Below, piece after piece: positions 31,344 through 44,036 of a stretch of 64,000 nt of DNA (positions are counted from its first letter, which is position 1; each line of letters begins with the position of its first letter). The stretch is taken from NCBI GenBank assembly GCA_963682175.1, contig OY821775.1, forward strand, positions 16,092,501 through 16,156,500, written 5' to 3'. The stretch is from Triglochin maritima. Taxonomy: Eukaryota > Streptophyta > Magnoliopsida > Alismatales > Juncaginaceae. The position numbers were made by a program, and so were the translations under genes. The notes beneath the pieces are model-generated. The model had not been told where the DNA came from, made no database searches, and saw nothing but the letters and a program-made list of their open reading frames with translations.

Positions 31344-34300
31344 ATGGAGAAGAAGGCGGTCGTGTTGCCTCCGCCGTGCACGAGGGCATGGAGGGTCGTT
31401 AAGACGGTTTTTTTCCTATTTGCAATGATTGGCTCTCTTCTTCTGTTCTCAGCTCCTCCTTTGTTGGTCGCCATCCTCGACTTAGTCCTTCCTTCGGCGT
31501 TTTTGAATTGCATATCGCCCTTTTCGGTGAAATCCGTTGTCGGAAGCTTGAGGAATTACGAGTTTAGGACTTCTCTTATCGATGTTCCGATTGTGTCCAT
31601 CGCCCGTACCATCATCATTCTTTGTAAGGATCATAATTACTTTTGTCAATTGAATGGATTTAACTTGGTTCATTAGAGAGGCATGACTTTTGATAAATCT
31701 TCGCTATAAGTCATGCCTCTCTAGATTATAATTTAATTTGTCTTCCAAATTGACAAGCTTCTGATGGTGGTTGTTTAGGTGTTTATGGTGCTTGCGATGT
31801 GCCCGGCCGATCGCGAGGGCCCTATCTCACAATCACGATGCTTTGCTCGATGTCCTCAATGGCTTTCGCGGCCGCAAAGGCCTCCGCATTCGGAAGTCTG
31901 ACGAGGAGGTGGTCGGAAAGAGATGGCGGTAGGGATGGGTTGGCGGTCGAGGCGATGTTTATGAGCTCAATTGTGCTCGCGGTGGCGCATGTCGTGGTAG
32001 CTTATCGGACTAGCTGCCGGGAGAGAAGGAAACTTCTTGTTTACCGGATTGACCTTGAATCGGTAAGTCTTCTTTACCATATAATATTTTCTCATAAAGG
32101 TTGGGATTCAAAATTGTTTTGGCTGGAGTTTATAATTATAATAATTATTTTTACTTTGTGTTATCATGGAATAAAGTACAGCTGACCAGATTAATTATAA
32201 GGTCGCCGTTAATTAGCTACCTCTATAGGGTACAGATAGGTTGGGATTTAGTGTAGAATAATTTTTCCCTGAATATGTTTTCAGGAAGGGCTGGAGTGAA
32301 AAAAATAAATGAGTTTTTGTTGAATATTAGTAAAGTATAAATATTTTGTACTTGTACAGTATTATTAACTTATAATTAAGAGCTGAGCTGGAGAAAACTT
32401 CGACAAAGGAAAGAATTCTACTATTGTTAACGATGTATTTGAGTTAGCCATTTTCCCTTTCGTTGATCTCTTCGCTAAAAGAGATTTTTATTAACCTAAA
32501 AGTGAGGAGACAATTACACGACACAAAATCCAATGAAAAACACACTACAATACAAACGATTTTACGATGAATCCTTGCAGGAAAAATCACGATCGTCTCT
32601 CTCTGCTAATCCATTATTTCGTAATAAGGTTACAAAAGAAATGAGAGAGTTACAAGTATTTAAATCCTAATAAAACCCTAACCAAGTGTGATTTGTACTG
32701 TACATCAAATGTAGATAAACAGGTAAGTAAGTTAATATCCAGAATACAATAATAATGTGTCGGAACAAAAAACGCCGCAAAATACAACTCGCTCGCTTTA
32801 CATGGGGGACTAGCCTCCCCAGCACGGGACGCCCCTGCATTCTTAATCAGATCCAAAAAAGAAGAATATTTGAATGTAATTTTAATTTTTTTAAGTATGT
32901 ATAACGTATTCGGTTTGATGTAATTTTATAAAGTGATCACCCCCCATATTTTGTTCTGGATCCATCGTTGCCTACTTTTCTAGAATTATTTTATTTTATT
33001 TTATTGCGAACCAAACATTTAATTGACACACTAAGTTTATTTAAGCTTGTTCAAGAAAGAGAGGTGGATTCATAGGTTTTCACGGTTGATAACTTGTTAT
33101 CTATAATTAAAACTAATAAAATCCACGATGCAACTCCATTTTCTATACAATGCCAATCAAAAAGCTTAAGACGTTTCCCCCATAACTACTTGTCATGGTT
33201 TTAATTTTCTTTTGTACAGACATCCCATCAAAAAATATTTAGTCCACGCCCAGGTGCTACGTGCCACATGGGGTCACATTTCTGTACTCGTAATTTTGAA
33301 ATTTACTTAGTAAAATATATACTAATTGTGATTTTATATTCTTAGATTTTGAATTCACTTATTTAAGTATATACAACTTGATTATGCCCACTTGGAATTT
33401 CAATTTTACCTAATTAAATATGCCCTATAGTCTTATTGGATTTTTGAATCTTTTATAATTTTTCTAGAATGTCCTACAAATTGTAATCCTCCCGACTTAA
33501 AATTCGGGCACTACCCCTGTCCACGTCATTAAATAAGATGTATTTGATTATTTGGTTGTGGGTGCTAAAGATCAAGATAACAGCCTAATGTGATTTCCTT
33601 GCATGTTCCAGTGGCGTGTAGACCACTTTGTCACATCCTTTCTAGAAGAGATTCATGCATCTAGATATTGACTTCAATTTTGTAATCAATAGTTCACATG
33701 TCATATTCCTGGTTATTTAACTTCCCCTTTGACCTATTTTTCAAGTTACATAAGACTTATTTTTTTGATTTCTTATTAGATAAGACTTGTTACATCTTAC
33801 ATTGTGAACAGCAGTTTGCTGTAAAGTTGCCCTAAGGATCAACTTTTATACATATTTAAGACAACTTTATTAATTATACGCATTCAAACTATTTACTACA
33901 TTTCAAAGTATCATCCTCATATTTAAGACAACTTTATTAATTAAATTCAAAAACTGTATAGTAAAATTCAATTGTCCTCTGGAGTTATGCCTCAAATTCA
34001 GTTAGCCTTCATGGGCTTTAAAACGTATCAAACATTTGATTTGTAACCTTTTGCCTCATCTTCGTCAAGAATTTATTAAGTTTTAAAATATTCATACTCT
34101 AAAACTTATATGTGTAATATATTAGGATTGACAAATTAAAATTAAGCTTTAGTGGAATTGAAGCGGCCCCAGGTCCCAACGATTTATAGACATTTGAACA
34201 ATGTGTTTGGTGCAATAATTTTGTAATGTTAACTAATATCCGTTTCCAACAATCCAATTTCGCAGCTCCAACGTGACATGTGACATCAATTTGTCTTTGT

Positions 34301-34685
34301 TGTTCCGATAGGCATTGTTTATGCTTCTCTGATTAATTTATCAAAGATAATTAATGTCGTGTCTCCTTAACCTTTGAATTCCGTTCTTCCTTAAAGAAAA
34401 AGAAAAACTTCTAGGTGTTTGATCTTCAAAGTTTTCGTCCGAGGGTGTTCAAAAGTCAAACTTTCGTGATTATTGTAACTTTTTGCTGATCTAAGTGGAC
34501 GTTAATGGTTTTACTTAACTTTTGTCAGGTACCAGCAAGCAAAATTGGACTCGCATACCACAAGTCGTACTACAGCCCCTAAAGGAATCCAAACCAGACC
34601 TGGAACTGGAAGCAACTTGTCTGGGACTGGTTGGTTAAGTCCGACAAGACATGCTCACCTCAGATATTATGGCCAGTTCAGATGA
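31344..34685 (+). CDS. Putative membrane protein gene, three exons
   Basis: The only credible host gene. Proposed exons: 31344-31623, 31779-32062 and 34536-34685, giving 237 residues. Intron 1 is GTAAGG...TTTAG, and the split Cys codon joins in frame. Intron 2 is GTAAGT...ACCAG (2.5 kb), phase 0. The N-terminus MEKKAVVLPPPCTRAW leads into hydrophobic segments near residues 20-55, 80-97, 107-125 and 150-168, so about four membrane spans, then a basic RTSCRERRKLL segment. The last exon is hydrophilic (GTGSNLSGTGWLSPTRHAH) and ends in TGA. The first two exons recall the membrane N-terminus of a plant alpha/beta-hydrolase family (compare Arabidopsis AT1G15490, from memory), but no hydrolase domain is in range. 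Exon 3 is less certain. Confidence 0.6.
31675..31722. repeat. 15-bp perfect hairpin in intron 1
   Basis: AGAGAGGCATGACTT at 31675-31689 pairs perfectly with 31708-31722 around an 18-nt loop. It is inside the proposed first intron and may be a tiny foldback insertion. Confidence 0.85.
32063..34535 (+). other. Proposed intron 2 of the host gene
   Basis: About 2.5 kb, AT-rich, with no coding similarity seen. A 27-bp direct repeat (CATATTTAAGACAACTTTAT...) occurs at about 33851 and 33917. The segment around 32470-32870 has a different texture (GC-richer end) and may be an unrecognised insertion. Confidence 0.45.
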
Positions 34686-35165
34686 ACCTTACAAGTACAG
34701 TCGCAACTGTATTGAAGGAGATGTGATCAAGTGGCCAAATAGGGTCTTGATTTTGAATCGGATTTGACCCACATTTATAACTCGTGTGTATAGTTGTAAA
34801 CTAGAGCAGTGTACATAATAGGTGTGGAAGTAAGGTAAGTTTTGAGGTTTTGGTGTGTAAGTATTTCTAGTTCGGTCAAATGAATAGATCAATTCTGTGA
34901 GAATTTTGGGTTTTCTTCATTTTTCATTGTCCGGGGAGAAATTATGTGGGTATATATTTGTACAATTATTGTGGATATACATGGTGACGGTGTTCCTAGT
35001 GGTGGCCAATCTAAAATGTAACGATGGTATTCATAATTGATGCTTGGTAGGGTCCTCCGTGAGGTATATGATAAATTTATCAAAAGCCACAAAAACTAGC
35101 TGAAAACCAAAGAACTAAAATGCCCGTGTACATATGTGAAATTCGAAAAGTGGGCCCCGATAAAT
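34686..35165 (+). other. 3' flank of host gene
   Basis: Probable 3' UTR and spacer between the TGA at 34683-34685 and the hAT insertion. No clear polyadenylation signal could be chosen. Confidence 0.4.
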
Positions 35166-35173
35166 CTATTGAC

Positions 35174-35247
35174 CAACGTTCTGGGGACCGCCTAGGCGAC
35201 CGGGGGCGTCCGGTCGCCTAGGTGTTTGTGCGATCGCCCAAGTCTGG
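35174..35247. repeat. hAT left terminal and subterminal region
   Basis: TIR CAACGTTC, then repeated (C)CGCCTAGGCGACC and GATCGCCCAAG motifs. These resemble subterminal transposase-binding repeats and are mirrored at 54591-54677. Confidence 0.75.
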
Positions 35248-35532
35248 GCTGTCTTTTTTTATTTTTAATTCAATTAAAATTTATAAAATAGATAAAAAAA
35301 TCAGGAAAAATCGGGAAAAATAGAAACAAATGCATAAATATTATCTAAAAATACCATAAATGTTTAGGCTTCGAAAAGACACTAGTTACTCGATCAAGGC
35401 CTCACTAGGCACCCCCTCTACCCACCTAAACACTTAGATATACAATTTATTGCTTAGTAGTACGATTACAAAGGTAACTCAGAGTTCATACAATAGCAGA
35501 TAAGAGAGAAATTAGAATTACAAGCTAACTAA

Positions 35533-38025
35533 CTAATTCCATTGGACACATTGATCTAATGTCCAACTGGGAACCATATCATATCCTCCACCACCATCAG
35601 AGTCGTCGGAGTGGTTCTCGTTCGGATTGTCGACGTAGACATCATCTTCTTCAGTTTCTTCATCGTCGGATTGGACATATTGCTCGTCGATGTCCATCGG
35701 TGGTTGAGAACTCGATGCACCTGGATCTCTAGAACTAATGTAAACGATAACATCATCCATGCCACCACCTAATAATGGCGCGTCAGATGCAGTGGAACAC
35801 CGCGCGTCAGATACAGTGGACATTGATCGAGCAAAGCGTCTCCGTGAAGAAGAATGTCCTAAAGCTGCTTCCTCGGCATCGACCCATGTAAGCTCCTCTC
35901 CAGCGAAGACCGGATCTTCAGTTTCTACCAACCACAGATGCTCGTTGAAGAGATTGTAGTCCACACTGATGGGGTCATAAAATCCGGGCTTCTCTATCCT
36001 TTGCTGAAACTTTTGCCTTAACTTTTGGTTGTAGTTCACATACACAAATCATTCATCTTCTTCACAGCCAACCTGTTCCTTCTCGTTGAGTGCAACTGCT
36101 CGAAGACACTCCAATTCCACTCACAACCTGATGCCGAGCATGTCAATCCCAACACCCTCAGGGCCAACCTCTGTAATGCGGTCTCTCCCATGTCTGCGCC
36201 ATAAGATTGCCACCAATCTATAGGTCTTCTTTCCGACCTTTGTCTGACGACCATATCCCTCGAGAATATTCCGAGGGAGTTTTTGTAACGATCAAGTAGA
36301 CCGCAAATCTTGTCTTGTTCTGCAGGAGTGGGGACGAGCCGCTCTACGACATCCATGAATCCAGGAATATGCTCATTAAAAGCTACATTTCGATCCTGAG
36401 GTGGTACGAAAAAGAAGGTACCAGGGTTGAGTAAGAAACCAGCTGAGTGTAGTGGTGAGAACATCATCTTCCCTGGACCCCACCTGGTGTCGATGAGGTC
36501 GATGACTTGCTTATACAACCTCGGGTTTCCGTCAAAGTTCCTCATGATTTGTTCTTTCGCTTTCTCCATTGCATCACACAGATATCCCATCGGTGGTTTC
36601 TCATCGCCGTCAACAAGTCTAAGAACATGGACCATAGGTTGTGAGGCCTTTAGAGCCTTCACGACGTTGGTCCAGAAACCACTTTGTAGAATGGTCTCGG
36701 CAACTTCAATAGAGATCTCCTTCTTTTTCTTGTTCCTTATCCAACGTGCATTAGGATCGTTGTACTCCGGGGAAACAACAAAGACTCAGAGTCTTTCTTT
36801 CTTCAGAAACAACATTTGCAAACTAAGAAAGACGGTGGCGAATCTCGTGACAGTAGGGCGTAGCAGGTTCCCTTCAATGGCAATTCGCATCCTCTTCAAC
36901 AACATGGCAGAGCTGTTGAAATGTTTGATGATCTTACGAGCTAAACCAATAGTCTTCAAAAACAGCTTGCCAATATCCTCCAAGATGAGATCGATACAAT
37001 GCGCTGCACAGGGAGTCCAAAACAATCTCCTTTTTTACTGCAACATCCTACCGGCAAGTACGTACGCGGCGGCGTTGTCCATGACCACCTAAACAACGTG
37101 TTCTTCGCCAATCTCACCAACTACCTTGTCCATCAGCTTGTACAGGTAGTCTGCGGTGTGAGAGTGACCGGAAGCATCTACAGACCTCATGAACATGGTA
37201 CCTGTCGGACAATGTACTAGAAAATTGATTATATTCCTACCAGAGCTATCAGTCCAGCCATCTGTCATCAACATGCACCCGTATGTTGCCCAATCTTGTC
37301 TGTACGACTCTAGTATACCTCTAGTGTAGTCAATTTCCTGTTTAAGGCACGAGTCACTAACTTCATGATACGTCATGGGTTTAAGTCCGGGTCCATAAGT
37401 ACAAGTAGCGGATATTGCTTCCTTCCACTCAGGCGTCCTTACAGTGTTGAATGATATACCACATCTATAGAAAAGCCTAGACCATTTTTGATTAATTGTT
37501 TTCCTATCTTCTTTTCTAAAGGTTCTTTCGATGGTTGTTTGTTGGGGGGCGGAAACCACGTCCTTCCCACGTCCGCAAAATGGTGCCCACAAACGTTGTT
37601 TTTGTCTCTTTCGACCAGGAATGGGGCGAGAATGGGAGGTTGGGGTCCGAACAGAACCGGAACCCGACCCGGTTTCCAGATCAAATTCTATGTTTTCTCG
37701 GTCTACATAATCATCAAGACAAACATTTTTCGTTTTGTAATGTCCTAATGTTTCTAATCATGTATGCAGTTATGTCTTGTTTAATAGAGTCAGGAACTTT
37801 ATCACAAGGTCTAGCATTGCTACCGGGTGTGTGTGCAAGATTTTGTTTGTGACGGGCTATACCACCTCTAGTTTCCTTACAACATAACTCACAGACAATG
37901 CAGTTTTTATCATTAGCACTAATGTAATGGGTAGTATTCCAACCAGGGTCATTTGTACGGGTAGGTCTTAGGTCATCGTAACTCTCGTGATGCATAGGGA
38001 GACTAGTGCCGGGTACGTAAGCCAT
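35533..38025 (-). pseudogene. hAT transposase (degraded)
   Basis: Minus strand. The N-terminal BED-type zinc finger reads CELCCKETRGGIARHKQ (about 37880). The DUF659 region contains LMTDGWTDSSGRNIINF and VDASGHSHTADYLYKLM (about 37150-37280), and CAAHCIDLILEDIGK follows (about 36975). The C-terminal dimerisation domain has ADMGETALQRLALRVL and EWNWSVFEQLHSTRRN (about 36060-36180). An acidic tail ends at 35533. A TAG at about 37089 (CAG in relatives), a stop at 36786 and a frameshift near 36045 break the frame. The domain order fits plant hAT transposases, which cut and paste DNA with 8-bp duplications. Not functional here. Confidence 0.87.
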
Positions 38026-38337
38026 ATCTTAAAACTAGACTAATATAAAAATTTAGACTAATATGAAAATAAAATACTAATTAATTTAATTCTAAAGAGA
38101 AGTTAGAAAGAGTGCACTTGATTTTGGCGGTTGAAGAATGAAGAACCGGATCAGAGACTTCACTTTCCAACTTCAAAACTAAGCACCAGACCGGAGACTT
38201 AATCGCAAAAAATGGTGATTAGGAAACTTGATGATGAGAATAGAATTATGAAGAAGAAGAGAATGAGAGATGTGTGAAAAATGAAGAGGTTTGGACGGGT
38301 TTATATAGGATTTTGGGGGTAGTGGCGAAGCGATCGC
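38026..38337 (-). other. hAT 5' noncoding region up to the F insertion
   Basis: Noncoding sequence upstream of the transposase. It ends in ATCGC (38333-38337), the left copy of the target duplication of gypsy F. Confidence 0.6.
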
Positions 38338-39894
38338 TGATTGACATCATTTCATGTTTATATTTTTATCTTATATCCATTATCTTTCACCTAAACAATG
38401 CTATGTTACGAGTTTTATGTTTAGTTTTCAGGAATAAAAAGGTTTGAAGAGAAGAGCCATGAAAGGACCCAAAAGCAGGAAAAAGGACTTAATTGTGAGA
38501 CCTAGGGACTGAGATGCAATGGAGAAGGACCTCATCGTAAGACCGAAGGACCTAAGAGCAAAACAGGAAACTCCACACCATCATGGGGAGTATTTTGTCA
38601 ATTCGATTCGGGTCGGAGCTCCAACCGACCGAGTAGATGCATCCAAGACCAAGACACACTTCAAGAAAAGCCCACAAACAAATCCAGACGGATCTGGATC
38701 CTATAGGCCGCCAATTGGCGGTCTGAAACCGCCAATTGCCGGTCTGGATCATTCCAAATCCGATAAGTCTTCTCCTGGACTTGTATTATGGTTTGTTTAG
38801 GTTATTTTTGGTATTGCTTTAGTCCCACATCGGGGAATTGTCCTGGATTAGCTTTTTCCATGCTTATAAATAGAACTCTTCACCTCCCATTGTATCCATC
38901 TCTCTCTTTGGTGGCCACCTTCCCAACTAAGAGTGAAGCCTTGAAGCAAAACTCTGGTGGAGGAAGGGCTACTTGTAATTGAGTGAGTTAATAATAGATG
39001 TTTTCCTTTAATTGTGTTGTTCCTCTCTTAGTTTAATTTCCTTTCATATGCATGCTTGCTTGTTTGTTTTGTTTTATGCTTCTTTAATATTTCTTGCTTG
39101 ATTAGTGTAGTTTCATTTCAGTATAATGCTTTCTTTTGTTAGAGTAGTTAGTTTAAATATGTGTGAGTAGTTGCATCCCCATTTGGGGGGGTGGAGAAAT
39201 ATGTGATATAATCATGTAGTGTATTAAGTGTGTGTTATCTTAATCCCTTGAGCTTTAAATGATTTCCATAACCATCTAATGGGTCTCCACTCTTATCTTT
39301 GATATGCTAATGCTCTTGAATGAAGCTTAGCTTATGCTTTGATTAGTGGATCTATTTTATGGGAAATGATAAGGTTAGGATATGGATAGGAATTAATATT
39401 GGAAACACAAGTTGTAGTGTATGAACTCTTGTTGCCTTTACCTTAGCTAATGTCTTGTATGTTTTAATGATGTTGTCTTATCTTAATTCATGTGGAGGCA
39501 TAGTAGGGTCTAGTCTTTATACTTGAGTTCATTTAGCTTCATTCCAATTATTGTCTTGTATGTTTTAATGATGTAGTAAAATCTTAATTCATGTGGAGGC
39601 AAAGTTGGATGTAGTTTTATGATTTCATGCACTACATGTTGTGAGGAGCTTAATTACACACACATCTTTATGTTCACATCATTTCTCTACCCCCTTTGGG
39701 GTTTAGTTTTTCTTGCTTCTTTTCCATTTCCATTTGCATCTTAGTGTAGTTTAGTGTAACCAACCTTTCTTCCCTTTCTTCACCTCTCGCCTTCGCATAA
39801 ACCAAGTGTCGACACACCTCCCAGTGGACGACCCGTATTTGCCACCGCTTCAACGCGGCCGTGCACTTGCGGTTAAATATAAAACGATCAATCA
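38338..39894 (+). repeat. 5' LTR of gypsy F
   Basis: 1557 bp, TGATTG...CAATCA. Two 21-bp-spaced palindromes (38707; 38728 imperfect), TATAAATA at 38865-38872, and the same direct-repeat block as D. Confidence 0.93.
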
Positions 39895-39900
39895 GGTTTT

Positions 39901-39918
39901 TGACGCCGTTGCCGGGGA
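39901..39918 (+). other. Primer binding site of F (tRNA-Asp, one mismatch)
   Basis: TGACGCCGTTGCCGGGGA, one base from the tRNA-Asp complement, 6 nt after the LTR. Confidence 0.8.
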
Positions 39919-40969
39919 GGTGCTCTGTCCAGACCTTTGTTTGGACGATTCGAGGGGTTTTTGATTTTTTGTTTCCAGTTTTCTTAATTTCAGGGAACCA
40001 TCGGATCAAGGGGAGGCTACTGGACAAGTTGGGGGACCAAAAGCTTCAAAAGGACCGCCAATCAGCGGTTGGAGACCGCCAATTGGCGGTCTGGTGAGGG
40101 TTTCCTGCTTCAATATTTGTTCTGGTAGTTAGTGCTTTAATTTGTGTTATCTGGGAGCCATATTTTGCATGCTGTGACTTCTCTTTTGCTCCCAGATCAT
40201 TAATCACTCCCCCATTAATCAACTTGGACCATAAAACTCAAAGCAAAAGATTAGACTCCTTGCCATCTAGGTCATGCATCATATGTAGACCTTGCATGCA
40301 TTAGTCTTTTCTTTTCTTTACATTTTGTTGTTGATTGCTGGCGTGAGGTACGTGCACCCAAATCTCTCATTCATGCATGTTTCGATCATGCATTAGTTAG
40401 TAAGGTGCATCGGGACAAGAGTGAGAGAGCGTTTAATTAGAGCGATTGATTGCTAGATCTAGGATTAAATCGCTTCTAAGGAGGGGCTGTCCCATAAAAG
40501 ATAAGGTGGGGGATTTCATCACCCTTCCCTTGGCCCCAAAAACCACTCTTAATAAAGCCTTAACAAAAAGCAAGTAGACATTGGCCCTAGGATTGCGGGC
40601 GCACTAGGAGAGTAATCTAGTTGAGACCGTCATGACCTGATCGGCGTTGCCTACCTTGTCGATAGTAGGAGGTACTGGATCTCCAGATCTGGTATCACTT
40701 GCTGGGCATTGTGGTCCTCGTTGTAGGGAGGTGAGACGTGTCGAGGCTAGTGACCTCGAAGTTAGGCGTCGTCTAGCCTAAGGACCCATTGCCTTACATT
40801 GTTTGAGTCGTGCTTGCTAGTTAGGCTTCTTCCTGATCCCTCTACTCACGCTAGCTCTAGGGATTCTTCCCTCCTCATCTGAGTCCTCTCCTCATCTATT
40901 CTCTACGTATAGTCTCCTCCTCTAGTACACCTTCTGTTGTGTGTCGTTTAGAGTCGAGTCAAGCATTTT
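39919..40969 (+). other. Leader of gypsy F
   Basis: About 1 kb, highly similar to the D leader. Palindromes are at 40054 (imperfect) and 40075, 21 bp apart. No ORF is supported. Confidence 0.6.
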
Positions 40970-42180
40970 ATGCAAGGTTGGGCTCGTTCTGGTGAGAGCG
41001 CTCGACTCGAGAGAGTGCTTTCTTCTGAGATAGACGGTCTTGGTGATCGACCATCTCCGCCTCGTGCTCCTTTGGAGCAAGAGGCCGAGTCGTCTCGTGG
41101 TGGCGAGGGAGACCGGGTTCCATACATGGAGTACCTCGGTCCGTTCCCACCACCACGTAGACCTCCTTCTCCTCCTCTGTCTCGAGAGGAAGGGAGATTC
41201 GGTCAGGATCGAGTTCTTGGTGCACCACCACCTTTAGCTAGACATGATAGACCAATGACTTTGTGGGAGCGGACCCATCCTGTTCGGGCCGCGCAGCCTT
41301 CTTGCATAGTTGTTCCCCCTGCTCGCGGGAACAACTATGAGCTGAAACCTCAATATGTGAGCATGCTTCCAACCTTTACTGCCAATAAGGAGGATCCGTA
41401 TATCTTTATACGCGAATTCGAGGAAGTATGCTCCATGTTCAAGCTTCAACAGCTTGACGAGGATTCAGTCCGGTTGAGGATGATTTCTTTCGTATTGAAG
41501 GATAATGCGAAGAAATGGATGTATAGCCTCCCGGCGAGCTCGATTCGGTCATGGGATGACTTTGTGACCGTCTTTCTAAAGAGATTTTTCCCTCAAAGGA
41601 CAACTCAACAGATACGGCGCCAGATACATCAAATGTATCAGACCGAGACCGAATCGTTTCATGGTTTCTTTGAGAGGTTCAAGGACCTTCTCCAGTAGTG
41701 CCCTCATCATGGATTTGAGTTATGGCAGCTGTGCCAAATTGTTTACGAGGGCATCAACTACAACACCCGCACATTATTGGAGTCGATGTGTCAGGGTGAC
41801 TTCCAAATGAAACCCATCGAGGAGTTATGGAATACTTTTGAGTCCATGGCTGAACGTACCTTCGAGTGGGATACCATGAGAGAGCCACCAGCCGCCAGGT
41901 CTTCTAGTCGAGCTGGATCTTATCAAGTTGACTCATCGATCGCGTCTGAGGTGAAAATGGCTGCTCTCATGCGTAGGATAGAGAGTTTGGAGATGGACCG
42001 AGCTCCTGTAGCTCAGGTCGCTACTCCCGGGTGTACTAGGTGTGGACTGTCGGGACATGATGACTTGGAGTGTGCTTACGCTCCAAGGGATACTGAGCAT
42101 GCAAATGCGATGTATCAACAAAGGCCATGAAACGACCCGTACAGTCATTCCTACAACCCGGGATAGCGTAACCATCCTAA
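40970..42180 (+). pseudogene. gypsy F gag (broken)
   Basis: ATG at 40970, homologous to D gag throughout. It has the capsid domain with SWDDFVTVFLKRFFPQR and the knuckle CTRCGLSGHDDLEC (about 42033-42075). TAG at 41696-41698 replaces the Gln codon of D. TGA at about 42128 and TAG near 42165 follow, and a 1-nt deletion near 42195 shifts the frame into the protease part. Capsid residues are otherwise well conserved relative to D, and several positions (KKWMYSLP) look closer to the ancestral sequence than in D. Confidence 0.86.
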
Positions 42181-42186
42181 CTTCTC

Positions 42187-44036
42187 TTGGGGTCTAGTGG
42201 AGGCCACGGTCAGAGCTCGCACGCTCAACCTCAACCTCCACTTTATCAACCTCCACGCCCATCGGCGACCTACCAACCCCCACATCAAAGGTCTCAGCAC
42301 CAAAATTACCAACCTGCTCATGCCTCATCGTCGGGTTATTCCAACCAGACTCCACCACCCCAGCGGGTTGACCCTAAGGACCCTTCTTGTGATCCGACCT
42401 TTCAAGCGTTGCAAAGTACAGTCAAGGCTTTGGAAATGCAGGTTAGCCAGTTGGCTCATCAACTCCATGAACGCGAGAAATGTCAGTTCCCGAGTCAACC
42501 TGAGGTGAATCCTTGGGGTACCCATTCTCAAGGAAGGACACCTTTACCTCATGCCACCTCTGAACCGACCCATCATATTAATGTGATTCATACTTTGAGG
42601 TCTGGTAAGGAGGTGGATAACCACATTGGGGTACCTTCTTTGTCATCACCATCTTTGAGGGAGCCGGATCCTGAGGCTCCCTCCACAAATACTTCCAGGA
42701 AGGAGCCAGATCCTGAGGTTCTTTCTACATCTCCTTCGACAAAAGGGCCGAACCCTGAGGTCCCCTTGTCTCCTCTTGTGTCGAAGGAACCAGATTCTGA
42801 GGTCCCCACTCATGTTTCTTTGGACCTGAATTCTGGGGTGCCTTCGCATCCTTATGACCCAAAGGCGCCATTCCCTGAGCGCCTTAAAAAGAAAACCTCT
42901 GATCAGCATGACAAGATGCTTCAGATGTTTAGTCAAGTTAAGGTGAACATCCCTCTGTTGGAGGTGATTCAGCAAATGCCACCTTATGCCAAGGTTCTCA
43001 AGGACTTATGCATCAAGAAGAGAAAAACTCATGTTCCCAAGAAATCTTTTCTTGCGGCTAACGTTAGTTCCTGGTTGGCACAACCCATGCAAGTCAAGTA
43101 CAAGGACCCTGGTTGTCCTACTATCACTTGTGTGATTGGTGATGTGTCCATACATCGGGCCTTATTGGACCTTGGTGCATCTGTTAATCTTCTGCCATAT
43201 TCTGTCTACGTCCACCTCGGTCTTGGAGACCTCAAACAAACAAAGACTACTCTTCAATTGGCTGATAGGTCTATGAAGAAACCGAGGGGTGTGGTGGAAG
43301 ATGTGCTGATCAAAGTGGGAGAGTTCATTTATCCAGTCGACTTCTTTGTCTTGGATACTGAACCTGTGCCAAACCCACTTGGACAAATTCCTGTCATTCT
43401 GGGGCGACCATTTCTTGCGACTTCCAATGCATTGATCAATTGTCGCAATGGTCTGATGCGCTTGGCTTATGGTAGTCAATGCGCGGATTTCAACATCTTC
43501 ACCATCGGCAAGAAGCCAGGTGCCTTCACTGACCCTGTTGGGGTTAACCTTATCCAGGGCATGGATGAGAGTGAAGTTGAGGGCACCTTCAAGTACTTCG
43601 AGAATTGTTTGATGAAGCTCCTGAAGGTGGTGAAGATGTTTCACCTGGGCTGGCACAAGAAGGTGCCTTATGTTCTGATCATGTGGCCTCAGTGCCACCT
43701 CCTTTTGATCTTGTGGCCCTTGAGCCACATCCTTTTGATCACGTGGCTTTTGAGCCACCATATACCATTTTTATGGCCTCTAGGCCACATGCTCTTCATT
43801 CTGTATCTACTGAGGACTCCATGTGGGTTAAGAATCAACCACCTGATACCCTTCAACCTGGTAGAGGTTCACCTCTCATTCATGCCTCCTCTTTTGATAA
43901 CTCTCGAGAGGCATCGAACGACCACAATGCTAATAAGGGTGTCAGGTGGTCAAGCAATTCTGATTTGTATGTTGCGAGCCCATACAGGTGCATTTCTGGC
44001 TCGAGAGATGGCGGGTTCCCATTTGATGTCCCTTGA
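42187..44036 (+). pseudogene. gypsy F protease region, frameshifted at end
   Basis: Open from 42187 to about 43600, covering the linker, the EPDPEVL-type repeats and the retropepsin (DLGAS near 43170; ILGRPFLATSNALINC near 43400). At the position of the D stop codon (TAA 15871) F has CAG, within GYSNQTPPP (about 42332). A short deletion near 43597 throws the last part out of frame. The original tail can be read in the frame of 43605-44036 with three 10-residue repeats. No pol follows. Confidence 0.85.

Noticed and set aside
36427..37092. 221-codon plus-strand ORF
   Set aside because: Antisense shadow of the hAT transposase; the minus strand carries the conserved motifs.
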